This document shows, one piece after another, positions 1-9,606 of a DNA stretch of 64,000 nt (positions are counted from its first letter, which is position 1; each line of letters opens with the position of its first letter). Under the pieces are notes generated by a model. The model was not told where the DNA came from, searched no databases, and saw only the letters and a program-made list of their open reading frames with translations. The position numbers were made by a program, and so were the translations under genes. The DNA comes from Actinomycetes bacterium. GTDB lineage: Bacteria > Actinomycetota > Aquicultoria > Aquicultorales > Aquicultoraceae. The stretch covers positions 1-64,000 of the forward strand of contig JAJYQA010000035.1 of the NCBI GenBank assembly GCA_021794835.1, in the 5' to 3' direction.

Positions 1-102
1 GAGGTAGAATACATTCTTCCGCAATCACAGAGAAAAGAAAGGACGCTTCTTAGGATGGATGCAGAACAACAGCTACTTTATGACGTAATTCTAAAGAATT
101 AG
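1..102 (+). CDS. C-terminal fragment of an unidentified protein (gene begins before the window)
   Basis: The first forward frame is open from base 1 to a TAG at 100-102 and encodes 33 residues ending in LLYDVILKN. The residues are charged and helical in character. I cannot name the family; a transposase C-terminus is one possibility because the next gene appears to have lost its signal peptide right here. Only the 3' end is visible. Confidence 0.4.
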   Translation, partial: EVEYILPQSQRKERTLLRMDAEQQLLYDVILKN

Positions 103-103
103 G

Positions 104-3100
104 GTGCTGCATTGCGGAAGTCAGGAAGTATATGCTGCAGACTGGGCCTCTCCACGGTTTGATGTGGCGCAAACCGGTTATAACCGCGACGGTATTGTGT
201 TAATGCCGCTTGATCTTAGCTGGCAAAGGGGAGCCTTTTATATTTACGATGAGGACAGGACAAGACCGCTTATAGTCGGAGATAAAGTTTTACTTGGTGT
301 AAATGACTGGTACAATGGGGTAACTACCATATATGCCCTTAGCGTTTACGGTGGATCAACTATCTGGCAATACAATCCTAGCGATAAGTCTATAAGTGGT
401 CTAGTGTCTGCAAATGGCAAGGTTTATTTTTCTGCACAGAATCCTACTACTTCTGCTGTCAAGCTATATGCTCTTGATTTGGCAACTGGCTCATTGGTAT
501 GGACTGCAGATATTGGCACAACTCGCCCGGGTAGACCGGTTGTTGATGGGCAAGATTTATATATCGTAAATAGCGGCGGCCTTTATGTGATAGACGCTGT
601 AAATGGGACTATCAAACGAACTATTTCACTACCCGGTAGTTACTCCACAACTTCAAGACCCGCAGTTTCACAAGGCTTAGTTTTCGTAAATTATGGCAAC
701 GGTGTATGTGCTGTTGATCCTCAAAGTGGACAGATAAAGTGGACTTACTCGGTACTGTATGGACCGATTTCTGCACCTGCCGTAGGCAATAATACCGTTT
801 ATGTGGCTGGAGACTATAAGCTAACAGCGATAGATGTAGCAACAGGCAGTATTAAATGGCAAACGGCAGTAAGTGGTGATCATGCTGGCGTTGATGCTAA
901 CCTTTGGGAGCCGACAGTAACCGATAACATCGTATTTATTGGGGCCATTGAAGCGTATGATGCTAATACCGGCAGTCTTAAGTGGAGTTACGAAACTTTA
1001 TACCGCAACAAATTCTACGCCAATGAAGAAAACGCAACCTCAGCAGCAGTCTTGGGCGGCTATGTTTTTGTAGGGACAAATAGAACTACAAGCACCTTCT
1101 TTGATACATCGGATGGCCGTCTCTACGTCTTTAAGGCAAGTACCGGTGAACTAGCTTACTTATTTGAGCGAGGTGTTTACTATAATAGCTGGACAGCGAA
1201 TTCATCGCCAGCTGTTGGAAATAATAGGGTCGCTATAAACTTTGCTACTAATAATCTAACTCTTTTTACCTTTAACAGCATAAAAGGCATCTCTGGGTTT
1301 AAAGGGGCAGATTATATAAGTGCTCTTGAACCCCTGGATTGCCACGAAGATTCCTTCATTGCCGACCCGGTAAATGCATCAACCGGTGGGCAAGAGATCA
1401 ATCGGACATTACTTACTTTAAATGGAGCTCAACCACTCTCATTTAAAGTCCGGTATAACACATTGCTTCTTGCCGAAGGGCCGTTTGGCAAAGGCTGGGA
1501 GCATAATTTTGAAACAAGTCTTGAAGAAACACAAAGTGGCAATGTTATAATTCACTGGTCGGCAAACAGGAAGAACACCTTCGTCTCTAATGGCAATGGC
1601 CAATATTCAGGCCAAGACCTCGCAATTATCCACGATACTCTAGTTAAGAACCAAGATGGTAGTTATACGCTAACTCGAAAAAATCAAAGCAAATATCTGT
1701 TTAACACAGAAGGGAAACTAACCCAGCAGAAGAACAGCCATGGCCAACCGCTTAATATGAGCTACGATGCATCAGGCCACCTGATAAAAGTCGAAGAATC
1801 CATCTCAGGCAGAGCTGTTAATATCGGCTACAATGAGGCTGGTCTTATTAACCAAGTAACGGATAATGCAAATCGCAAGGTAACCTTCGGCTATGATACC
1901 AACCACAATTTGACTAGCATAACTGATGCCAAGGGACAGACAACGAGCTATACCTATAACCCAGCTGGTCAGGTTTTAACCGCTACTGGTGCTGGGGGAA
2001 TAGTACTCTTTAGCAATACCTATGACTCAGAGGGTCGAATTGTAGCTCAAGACGATGCTGTGGCTGGCAACCAGCTGGCACGGTTTAGCTATGACGAAAT
2101 TACCGATCCAGGTAAACTGATCACGACCGTTACTGACCGAAACGGCAAGACACGTGTCCTTACCCATGATTATAAATACCAGCTGATTAGTGTCGAAGAC
2201 GAGCTTCAGAATATCACAGCTACCTATACATATGATACTAGCGGCAACCGTACTAGTGCAAAAGATGCCAATGGCAACTTAACTAAATTTACCTATGACT
2301 CCAGTGGAAATCTCTTAACTATCACAGATGCTAAGGGAAATACAAGTAAGATGACTTACGATGAGAGAAATAACCTTCTTTCTATGGAAAATGCCATGGG
2401 CAAAAAGATTCTTTACACCTACGATGCGAACAATAATCTAACTAGTGCAACAGACCAATTAGGCGACTTAACAACCTATGATTATGACAGCAATAGCCTT
2501 TTACAGACAAAGGTTACACCCCGCCAGGGATTGATTAGCTATACCTACGAAGGCGGCCTTCCTCATACCACAACAAATGCGGTAGGCAATACCCCGACCC
2601 TTAACTACGATGCGGCCGGTCGCCTTATTGGCATAACAGATGCTGCTGGAAAAGAAACAACTATGACATATGACGAGGTTGATAACTTGCTATCCACCAA
2701 AGACCCGCTTGGCAACATAAAAAGTTTTACGTATAATAGCCATCACGACAAACTAAGCGAAACTGATGCAAGAGGCAATACAACCCATTATACCTACAAC
2801 GGCAACGGCAAGCTTATTAGCAAAGTTGATGCTCTTAACAACGAGACTCGTTATGAATACGATGGCGAAGATCGCTTAGTTAAGATTATTGATGCCAGGG
2901 GCAATGTGACGATATTTGCTTACGATGACAAAGGCAGATTAACCGGCGCAACTGATCCCCTTGGGCATACCAGCACTATCCAGTACGATGCTCTGGATAA
3001 TGTAATCGACAGAACTGATGCCCTAGGAAACAAAATTCTAACCATAACCTATGATGCGCTAAATAATCCGGTTACACTAAAAGATGCGCTGAGCAATACA

Positions 3101-5092
3101 ACAACTAAACATTATGACAGCCTAAACCGCATTGATAGCATAACCGACCCGCTAGCTCATGTAACGCGGTACTCTTACGATGATCTAAACAGGGTATCAT
3201 CCACCACTGATGCGCTAAGCGGTGTAAGCAATCAAGATTTTGATGCAGATGGCAACCGCATATCATTGCAAGATCCAAACGGCAATAAAACCAACTTTAA
3301 TTTTGATAAAAGCGGGCGGCTAATAGCCAAAGCCGCCCCCACAGGTGATATTACCAGATACAGCTACGACCTAAGAGACCTTATATCTGAAGTTGAAAAC
3401 GGCCGTTTTCAAATAACAGATTACCAATATGACGGCGCAGGACGGTTAGCTACTTTAATTAGCCCAGAAGATACAACGACTTATACCCATGATGCCAATA
3501 GCAACATTCTTACCGTTACCGATAGCACAAGAACTGTTACAAGAGAGTATGATGCTCTCAACCGCCTGACTAAGTATATTGATACTCAGGGAAATACTAT
3601 TTTATACTCTTATGATGCGGTAGGTAATCTCGTCACCATTACATACCCAGACGGCAAGCAAGTCACATACGGCTACGATGCCGCCAATCGTTTGGTTAGC
3701 GTTACCGATTGGATGGGGAGGGTGACAACCTATGACTACGATGCCAACGGTCGATTGATAAAAACAACACGCCCAAATGGCACGGTACTAACCCGAATGT
3801 ATAATGAGGCCGGTCAATTAACCCTGCAAAAAGATACCGATAGAAACGGTAACATCATTAGCCAATACAACTATGGTTATGACGCTGCAGGCAATGTCAT
3901 CTTAGAGCAAAATGCGTCAGAAGAAGACACCTTTACTTTGTCAAATACTTCTATGACCTACGGCAGTGATAACCGTCTTGCTACTTTTAACGGACAGCCC
4001 GTCTTTTACGATGAAGATGGCAATATGACCACAGGTCCCTTATCCGGGTCTATGGCTAACTATACTTATGATTCACGTAATAGGATAACTAGCGCAGGGA
4101 ACTTAAGTTATCTGTATGATGCTGAGAATAACCGCATAGGAGTGGTAGATAACGGCAAGACCACACGCTATGTTATTAATCCCAATGCTAGGCTTAGCCA
4201 AGTACTGATAAAAACCGACGATCAAGGCAATAAAACATTTTATGTCTACGGATTAGGTCTTATCGGCCAAGAAGAAGCCAATGGTACTTACAAAACTTAC
4301 CACTTTGACCGCAGGGGTAGTGCCATTGCTATAACAGATGAAAACGGCAATGTAACCGACTGCTTTCAATATGCACCTTACGGAGAACTAGCCCGCCATG
4401 ATGGGCCAACCGCCACATCATTTATGTTCAACGGCGGCTACGGAGTTATGACTGATAGCAATGGCCTTTACTACATGAGAGCTCGTTATTATAACCCCGA
4501 GATAAGGCAATTCATAAACCAGGATGTTTTGACGGGTAGTATTGATAACGGCCAGAGCTTAAACAAATATGCCTATGCAAACGATAATCCAATCTCTTAT
4601 ATTGATCCTTTTGGATTATGGGGCATTGGATTAAGCGGTTCTGAATCAACAGAGATCGGAGTTGTCTTTGACGACGGGAAAATTGGCTTGGGCGCTAGTC
4701 AGACTGGTTCATACGGTGGAGGATTCTTTTCGCATGGTTTTTTTGAAAATCCTAGTATTGGAAGTTTTGAGAGCTGGGGCGGATATACAGGTGGTCCTGG
4801 TTACGGCGTAGGCTATCCATCTGGTGCAGATAAAGATAATAAAGGTGGAGGGGCTTATGTTGGCATAGGGCTTAACGCTTTCATGACTAATGCAGGTTCT
4901 GCCGCTAATCTAAATGGACCTGCTAAAACTTTCTCTATCAATATTGGCTGGGCGGATAGGGTATTTGCGCTCCAGGTAGCAAGAGGCGATAACGGGGTTT
5001 GGATGATCTCATATGGTGGGATTCCTCTTCCCGGAGCTGGGCTTGGTTTTAGTGTAAGTGATTATTATACATATACAGAAGCAAGGAAGTAG
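104..5092 (+). CDS. RHS/YD-repeat protein with N-terminal PQQ-like beta-propeller
   Basis: Predicted exported or surface polymorphic-toxin-type protein of 1662 residues. Residues ~30-390 hold PQQ/WD-like propeller repeats (LYALDLATGSLVW, LYVIDAVNGTIK). A DUF6531-like segment follows at ~410-490. Dozens of YD repeats fill ~540-1360, and an RHS core at ~1400-1505 (YHFDRRGSAIAI, YYMRARYYNPEIRQFINQD) ends at NPISYIDPFGLWG. The last ~157 residues are a Gly-rich unrecognised tail in the place of a variable toxin domain. The GTG start lacks a ribosome site and the protein begins GSQEVYAADW, like the end of a signal peptide, while a stop lies 12 bases upstream in frame; the true N-terminus may be lost. 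Toxin function is inferred from architecture only. Confidence 0.85.
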   Translation: MLHCGSQEVYAADWASPRFDVAQTGYNRDGIVLMPLDLSWQRGAFYIYDEDRTRPLIVGDKVLLGVNDWYNGVTTIYALSVYGGSTIWQYNPSDKSISGLVSANGKVYFSAQNPTTSAVKLYALDLATGSLVWTADIGTTRPGRPVVDGQDLYIVNSGGLYVIDAVNGTIKRTISLPGSYSTTSRPAVSQGLVFVNYGNGVCAVDPQSGQIKWTYSVLYGPISAPAVGNNTVYVAGDYKLTAIDVATGSIKWQTAVSGDHAGVDANLWEPTVTDNIVFIGAIEAYDANTGSLKWSYETLYRNKFYANEENATSAAVLGGYVFVGTNRTTSTFFDTSDGRLYVFKASTGELAYLFERGVYYNSWTANSSPAVGNNRVAINFATNNLTLFTFNSIKGISGFKGADYISALEPLDCHEDSFIADPVNASTGGQEINRTLLTLNGAQPLSFKVRYNTLLLAEGPFGKGWEHNFETSLEETQSGNVIIHWSANRKNTFVSNGNGQYSGQDLAIIHDTLVKNQDGSYTLTRKNQSKYLFNTEGKLTQQKNSHGQPLNMSYDASGHLIKVEESISGRAVNIGYNEAGLINQVTDNANRKVTFGYDTNHNLTSITDAKGQTTSYTYNPAGQVLTATGAGGIVLFSNTYDSEGRIVAQDDAVAGNQLARFSYDEITDPGKLITTVTDRNGKTRVLTHDYKYQLISVEDELQNITATYTYDTSGNRTSAKDANGNLTKFTYDSSGNLLTITDAKGNTSKMTYDERNNLLSMENAMGKKILYTYDANNNLTSATDQLGDLTTYDYDSNSLLQTKVTPRQGLISYTYEGGLPHTTTNAVGNTPTLNYDAAGRLIGITDAAGKETTMTYDEVDNLLSTKDPLGNIKSFTYNSHHDKLSETDARGNTTHYTYNGNGKLISKVDALNNETRYEYDGEDRLVKIIDARGNVTIFAYDDKGRLTGATDPLGHTSTIQYDALDNVIDRTDALGNKILTITYDALNNPVTLKDALSNTTTKHYDSLNRIDSITDPLAHVTRYSYDDLNRVSSTTDALSGVSNQDFDADGNRISLQDPNGNKTNFNFDKSGRLIAKAAPTGDITRYSYDLRDLISEVENGRFQITDYQYDGAGRLATLISPEDTTTYTHDANSNILTVTDSTRTVTREYDALNRLTKYIDTQGNTILYSYDAVGNLVTITYPDGKQVTYGYDAANRLVSVTDWMGRVTTYDYDANGRLIKTTRPNGTVLTRMYNEAGQLTLQKDTDRNGNIISQYNYGYDAAGNVILEQNASEEDTFTLSNTSMTYGSDNRLATFNGQPVFYDEDGNMTTGPLSGSMANYTYDSRNRITSAGNLSYLYDAENNRIGVVDNGKTTRYVINPNARLSQVLIKTDDQGNKTFYVYGLGLIGQEEANGTYKTYHFDRRGSAIAITDENGNVTDCFQYAPYGELARHDGPTATSFMFNGGYGVMTDSNGLYYMRARYYNPEIRQFINQDVLTGSIDNGQSLNKYAYANDNPISYIDPFGLWGIGLSGSESTEIGVVFDDGKIGLGASQTGSYGGGFFSHGFFENPSIGSFESWGGYTGGPGYGVGYPSGADKDNKGGGAYVGIGLNAFMTNAGSAANLNGPAKTFSINIGWADRVFALQVARGDNGVWMISYGGIPLPGAGLGFSVSDYYTYTEARK

Positions 5093-5120
5093 TACTATCC
5101 TTTATGGCTTTAGCTAGATA

Positions 5121-5501
5121 GTGCATGGTGGGAAAATGGATCTAATCCTATTAGTTGGTATCATTATTGGTCTTGCTATATTTTCGATGTTTAACACATT
5201 TAGCAACTTTACCTATGAAGTGAAAGACGGCTACATCCGTATTAGGTGGAAAGTGCTAAAGTATATACCTTTTAGATCTATAGATATAAAAATTTCTGAT
5301 ATTCAAGAGACCAGGCCGTTTGTATTCGAGAAGGATATATTAGCTGGCGCACGTGTATGGGGAAAGCTCTTCATAAAATCTGGGGTGGTACTTGTTCTTA
5401 AAAGAAGATCTATCAGGTATTGGTTTGCAAATCGTATATACATAACGCCAGATAATCCCGACGAGTTTATAGCAGAGATTAGTCAAAAAAGTAATAGATA
5501 A
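5121..5501 (+). CDS. Small membrane protein with bacterial PH-like domain, candidate RHS immunity protein
   Basis: 126 residues (121 if ATG 5136 is the start; neither start has an ideal ribosome site). One hydrophobic segment near the N-terminus (LILLVGIIIGLAIFSMF) is followed by a beta-rich region ending YITPDNPDEFIAEI, which resembles the end of bPH2-type domains. It starts 28 bases after the RHS gene on the same strand, the usual place for an immunity gene in RHS systems. Immunity is inferred from position; no family was recognised with certainty. Confidence 0.55.
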   Translation: MHGGKMDLILLVGIIIGLAIFSMFNTFSNFTYEVKDGYIRIRWKVLKYIPFRSIDIKISDIQETRPFVFEKDILAGARVWGKLFIKSGVVLVLKRRSIRYWFANRIYITPDNPDEFIAEISQKSNR

Positions 5502-5587
5502 CCAAATAAGCCTAAAAAGAGTAGCTGTAATTAAATAAAAATTAACGCTAGGTGTTGAATATTGGTTACTTTATGCGGAGGGACATA

Positions 5588-7681
5588 ATGCATAAACGAG
5601 AATTCTGCGTAGTATTAGCAATCGTAGTTCTAATTCTAATGCTACCCTTATCCCTTCCGGCATATGCAACTACCTATACCTACGATGTTCTTGGCAGATT
5701 GAAAACGGCCACTTATTCCTCCCAAAAAGTGCTTTATTCTTACGATGCAGGCGGAAATATGCTAACGGTTTTATCCTCAGAAGATACTGTTCCACCAACT
5801 ACTGCTGTTGACGTCAGTCCACAGCAGCCGGATGGGGAAAACGGTTGGTATAGAACGGCACCGACGATCAGCTTATCTGCAAATGAGACTGCGACTACTT
5901 ACTACCATTGGGATGATAGGCCAGATACTACTTATACAGCCGCATTTACTGCACCAGAAGGCATACATACTCTTTCCTATTACTCTGTTGATTTAGTTGA
6001 TAACGTCGAGATATTCCATTATCAAATGTTTAAGGTGGACACGACTACACCAAGTGCCCCGATGTTTAATACTATCTTCCCAATAAATGCAGACAATCAA
6101 AACAGTTTCCCAGTAAGCGGCTATGCTGATCCTGGAACAACTGTCTATATAACAGCTTCAGATGGCACTAATGAAGTGACTACGACCGCAATTGCAGGCA
6201 CAACATTTAATGCCACGCTTGATCTGTCCAATTTGATGCCCAGCACAATAACATTTACTGCCACTTCAAAGGATGAAGCGGGAAACATAAGTCCAATAAG
6301 TATACCTGCTACAACAACTAAAGATGTGGTAATGCCCGAGACCACGATTAACCTAAATGGCACTTTGCGCCAGGATGGTTGGTATACATCCGACGTTACT
6401 GCGACCTTAGTAGCAACTGATACATCTATGGGCGTAGAAAAGACCGAATACAGCTTCGACAATGCAAATTGGCTGATATATGCAGACACATTTATGGTAA
6501 ATGCTGAAGGCATAAATACGATCTATTACCGATCCATAGATAATGCAGGCAATACCGAAACCACAAAAGAACAGGTAGTCAAGATCGATAAAATGATTCC
6601 AACTGTTAGCGCCAATCCGCATGGTGGCTTCTATAATTCCACACAATCAGTAATCCTATCAGTCTCAGAACCTGCGAATATCTACTATACAACCGATGGC
6701 AGTGAACCAACCACATCGAGCGCACAGTATATCGGCCCACCAATAAATGTCGTTGGCACAACGACTATTAAATTCGTAGCAATTGATACTGCGGGCAACT
6801 GGTCACAGGTATACACAGAAAGCTATGTTATTGATACAACTAAGCCAATAACAACTGATAGCTTAAGTGGCGCATATAACCAAAACGGCTGTTATGTATC
6901 AGATGTCCAAGTCACTTTAACCGCCACTGATACCATCTCGGGGGTAGCAAGAACAGAATATAACCTAAATAACTCAAACTGGATTACTTATACAGCCCCA
7001 TTTACGATTACAACCGACGGCACTACCACGGTTTATTACCGCTCAGTTGATAGGGCAGGGAACTATGAGACAACAAAGAGCGAAATAGTCAGAATTAATA
7101 AAGCTGGGTTCCCAGCTGCCGTAACCAAAATAATCCAACCTGATGCAACAGCTGGCAAAGATGCCCAGATATCACAGCCAGAAGCAGGTTGGAATTTTGG
7201 TACCACAACCCTTATGACGATGGGGATGTCCAATGGGGCAAGAAGGGATCTCTTACAATTTGATCTCTCCGCAATTCCAAGTAATGCAGCGATAACAAAG
7301 GCGGAGCTAAAACTAAACTATTATGGAGGCTCTAGCAGCTATCCAATGGATATGAGTGCTCATAGGGTTACTAGCAATTGGTCTGAGGGTACGGTAACTT
7401 GGAACCAGCGCGATAGTGGTATTTCATGGGCTACTATTGGCGGTGATTTTAACTCGTCACCAGAATCTACCACGCACCTTGAAGGAACTTATGGCTGGTA
7501 TACTTGGGATATCACAAATTTAACACAGATGTGGTTCAACGGAACGGTTCCCAATTATGGCGTCTTGCTAAAATGTAATGAAAGCACGGTTCCAAACGGA
7601 AACTATAAGTATTTTTACTCTAGCGACTATGGAACTGCATCCCTTCGCCCACAGCTTGTGGTGATATACACTCTGCCTTAG
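5588..7681 (+). CDS. Secreted YD-repeat / Ig-like / DNRLRE-domain protein
   Basis: About 697 residues. ATG 5588 is chosen because GGAGG lies six bases upstream; the frame stays open to 5552. A signal peptide (to PAYA, ~residue 26) is followed at once by two YD repeats (YTYDVLGRLKTATY, YSYDAGGNML). Then come several OmpL47/chitobiase-like beta domains with repeating DTTKP, TEYSFDNANW and VYYRSVDRAGN phrases, and a C-terminal DNRLRE-type domain (RRDLLQFDLSAIP, ASLRPQLVVIYTLP). The mix suggests an extracellular structural or adhesive protein, perhaps an orphan fragment related to the RHS gene upstream. Function is unknown. Confidence 0.75.
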   Translation: MHKREFCVVLAIVVLILMLPLSLPAYATTYTYDVLGRLKTATYSSQKVLYSYDAGGNMLTVLSSEDTVPPTTAVDVSPQQPDGENGWYRTAPTISLSANETATTYYHWDDRPDTTYTAAFTAPEGIHTLSYYSVDLVDNVEIFHYQMFKVDTTTPSAPMFNTIFPINADNQNSFPVSGYADPGTTVYITASDGTNEVTTTAIAGTTFNATLDLSNLMPSTITFTATSKDEAGNISPISIPATTTKDVVMPETTINLNGTLRQDGWYTSDVTATLVATDTSMGVEKTEYSFDNANWLIYADTFMVNAEGINTIYYRSIDNAGNTETTKEQVVKIDKMIPTVSANPHGGFYNSTQSVILSVSEPANIYYTTDGSEPTTSSAQYIGPPINVVGTTTIKFVAIDTAGNWSQVYTESYVIDTTKPITTDSLSGAYNQNGCYVSDVQVTLTATDTISGVARTEYNLNNSNWITYTAPFTITTDGTTTVYYRSVDRAGNYETTKSEIVRINKAGFPAAVTKIIQPDATAGKDAQISQPEAGWNFGTTTLMTMGMSNGARRDLLQFDLSAIPSNAAITKAELKLNYYGGSSSYPMDMSAHRVTSNWSEGTVTWNQRDSGISWATIGGDFNSSPESTTHLEGTYGWYTWDITNLTQMWFNGTVPNYGVLLKCNESTVPNGNYKYFYSSDYGTASLRPQLVVIYTLP

Positions 7682-7721
7682 AATTAATTTGTATTGTAAA
7701 CTAGACCTTTACATCTTAATA

Positions 7722-7735
7722 ACATGTTAACATGT
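7722..7735. repeat. 14-bp perfect palindrome ACATGTTAACATGT
   Basis: This perfect inverted repeat lies in the 162-base gap upstream of the acetyltransferase gene, in AT-rich sequence. It could be an operator for a dimeric regulator. No known regulator is tied to it in this window. Confidence 0.4.
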
Positions 7736-7843
7736 AAGTTGGTTTAACCGGGCAGAGATAGGCCGAGCATAACTCCAGGCGGCTATAAGGATCAATATTG
7801 TATGATGATTAGAAGTATTACGTGTACGGGGTGAGGTAGCATT

Positions 7844-8401
7844 ATGGAAAGCTTTTACACGAAAGATCGCTTTGCGGGAACGTCGTATGAGGTAGGCGAT
7901 TATACTTATGGGAAGCTATCGGTCGGCGATCTTGGAGAGGGCGCAACACTAAAGATAGGCAAGTTCTGCTCGATAACAGACGGGGTAGTGATATTTATTG
8001 GCGGCAATCACAGAGTGGATTGGATAACAACCTACCCATTTCCCGCCATGCATGAGAATTGGCCTGAGGCAAGAGAAATCAAAGGGCACCCAGCGACAAA
8101 AGGCGATGTAGTTATAGGCAACGACGTCTGGATAGGCTATGGGGCCACAATACTCTCTGGCGTCACGATTGGCGATGGTGCTGTAATAGGCGCCCACTCG
8201 GTAGTTACAAAAGACGTTGAGCCATACGCGATAGTTGCCGGTAATCCTGCCAGGTTAATACGGAAAAGGTTTGATGGCGCGATCATAAGTAGGTTGTTGG
8301 AAATTAAATGGTGGGATTGGCCGGTGGAGAAAATACACAAATACGTTCATATCCTGTGCAGTAATAACTTAGACTATCTAGTAAATGAGCTCGAGAAGTA
8401 A
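7844..8401 (+). CDS. CatB-related O-acetyltransferase (left-handed beta-helix)
   Basis: 185-residue hexapeptide-repeat acetyltransferase of the xenobiotic acetyltransferase group (CatB/Vat). It would transfer acetyl from acetyl-CoA to a hydroxyl of a small molecule or sugar. Seen: IGKFCSI, GNHRVDWITTYPF with the family's catalytic-type His, and the coil repeats VVIGNDVWIGYGATIL, VTIGDGAVIGAHSVVTKDV and GNPARLIRKRF near the C-terminus. GGGGTGAGG precedes the ATG. It converges on the flagellar-side glycosylation genes, so a glycan acetyltransferase role is possible as well as antibiotic modification. Substrate unknown. Confidence 0.85.
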   Translation: MESFYTKDRFAGTSYEVGDYTYGKLSVGDLGEGATLKIGKFCSITDGVVIFIGGNHRVDWITTYPFPAMHENWPEAREIKGHPATKGDVVIGNDVWIGYGATILSGVTIGDGAVIGAHSVVTKDVEPYAIVAGNPARLIRKRFDGAIISRLLEIKWWDWPVEKIHKYVHILCSNNLDYLVNELEK

Positions 8402-8428
8402 ATAGGCGAAAGTCGACGAGAAGATCGA

Positions 8429-8449
8429 TCAGATATCGAAGATATCTGA
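8429..8449. repeat. Inverted repeat between convergent genes
   Basis: TCAGATATC-GAA-GATATCTGA forms a perfect 9-bp stem with a 3-base loop in the 50-base gap between convergent genes. It has no T-run on either side, so it is at best a weak bidirectional terminator. A related heptamer (TCAGATA) recurs at 53494-53521. Confidence 0.4.
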
Positions 8450-8451
8450 GC

Positions 8452-9606
8452 TTAAGCGGGAGGGACGTTGCTACCGTAGTGCGTGGAAGCGTACCCGAAC
8501 TTTATCCAAGAGGAGTCCACTTGACGGAACTTTGTAATCCCGGCCAGCCCTTTTATGTTGTCAACTGCATCATCGTAGTTGGGACGGAGTTCCAGTGCCC
8601 GCATGAAGTGAAGATACGCTTTTTCTGTTTGGCCTAAAAGGGCAGCGCACTCTCCCATGTAATTTTCAACCACATGATCCCGGTTAGCGCAGGTGCTCAA
8701 TAAACCCAAAGCAAATTCAGGTTTACCGTTAATCAAGTTTGTAATAGCATGGACGAATATCTTGCTATCAACGCTATTAACCGAATTGATGGCCTTTTCA
8801 TACCAGCTTTGGGCATTCGCTATCATCGCTCTGCGGGAAAGGAACATTGCTATGAGTATAGATGCCCTGGCTTTATTGTCATCAAGACCCCCGGTTTTCC
8901 AATCTAACTCCGGGAATAATTCTTCAAGGCTATGGCGATTTAAAAATTTTTGGAAGTGGACGCTCTCCAGCTCAACGTAATTTTTTTGGACGGTTAGGTT
9001 ATTGGAGTGACGGCGATAAAGTACCAGAGGTTCTGGGACATGGACGGAATCCCAGTTGCGGGCTAGCTGAAATACCATATCGGTGTCCGTGCCTACCTTA
9101 AGTGTTGTATCGTAGATAAAACCCTCCAGCATTTCACGGCGCAACATCATGCTTGGGTTGTTGAAGGGCGTTCCCGACCTAAGGAAAAACCTCAGCATGC
9201 GCGCTTTTTCTATGCTGCGAGACTGCCAGTATGCGATTGGTTGATCCTTCTCGTTGATGACCAAGAAATCCGAATGGACAAAACCGACCGATGGCGCGAT
9301 GAAGTTTCGCCTTAGTATTTCGAAGCGCATGGGAAGCGATACATCGTCTGCGTCCTGCCAAACAATAAAATCACCCTTGGCATTCTCCAGTCCCGTATTT
9401 CTTGCCGAAGCCTCGCCACCATTTTCCTTCTTTATGTATCTAATACGCAGATCGGTATAAGAGAGGATTATCGCCTCGCTCTCATCGGTAGAACCGTCGT
9501 TTACGATGATAAACTCGAAATTCTTTTCCGTTTGGTTTAAGATGCCCTCTATCGCTTGTCTCAGAAAGGCTGCCGCATTATAGACCGGCATAATTGCGCT
9601 GATCAT
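8452..9606 (-). CDS. Family 2 glycosyltransferase with C-terminal TPR-like region
   Basis: 384 residues. The N-terminal GT-A fold shows MISAIMPVYNAAAFL, the nucleotide-binding IIVNDGSTDES, ENGGEASARNTG and the metal-binding-type motif WQDADDVS. After ~residue 230 the chain is helical and ends with a TPR-like repeat (AYLHFMRALELRPNYDDA). It overlaps the upstream methyltransferase by 29 bases, so both are translated from one message that starts at the sigma-28-like promoter at 10732-10757. Predicted role: sugar transfer onto flagellin or a flagellar glycan; the acceptor is inferred from promoter type and the fliD neighbourhood. Confidence 0.88.
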   Translation of the reverse strand: MISAIMPVYNAAAFLRQAIEGILNQTEKNFEFIIVNDGSTDESEAIILSYTDLRIRYIKKENGGEASARNTGLENAKGDFIVWQDADDVSLPMRFEILRRNFIAPSVGFVHSDFLVINEKDQPIAYWQSRSIEKARMLRFFLRSGTPFNNPSMMLRREMLEGFIYDTTLKVGTDTDMVFQLARNWDSVHVPEPLVLYRRHSNNLTVQKNYVELESVHFQKFLNRHSLEELFPELDWKTGGLDDNKARASILIAMFLSRRAMIANAQSWYEKAINSVNSVDSKIFVHAITNLINGKPEFALGLLSTCANRDHVVENYMGECAALLGQTEKAYLHFMRALELRPNYDDAVDNIKGLAGITKFRQVDSSWIKFGYASTHYGSNVPPA

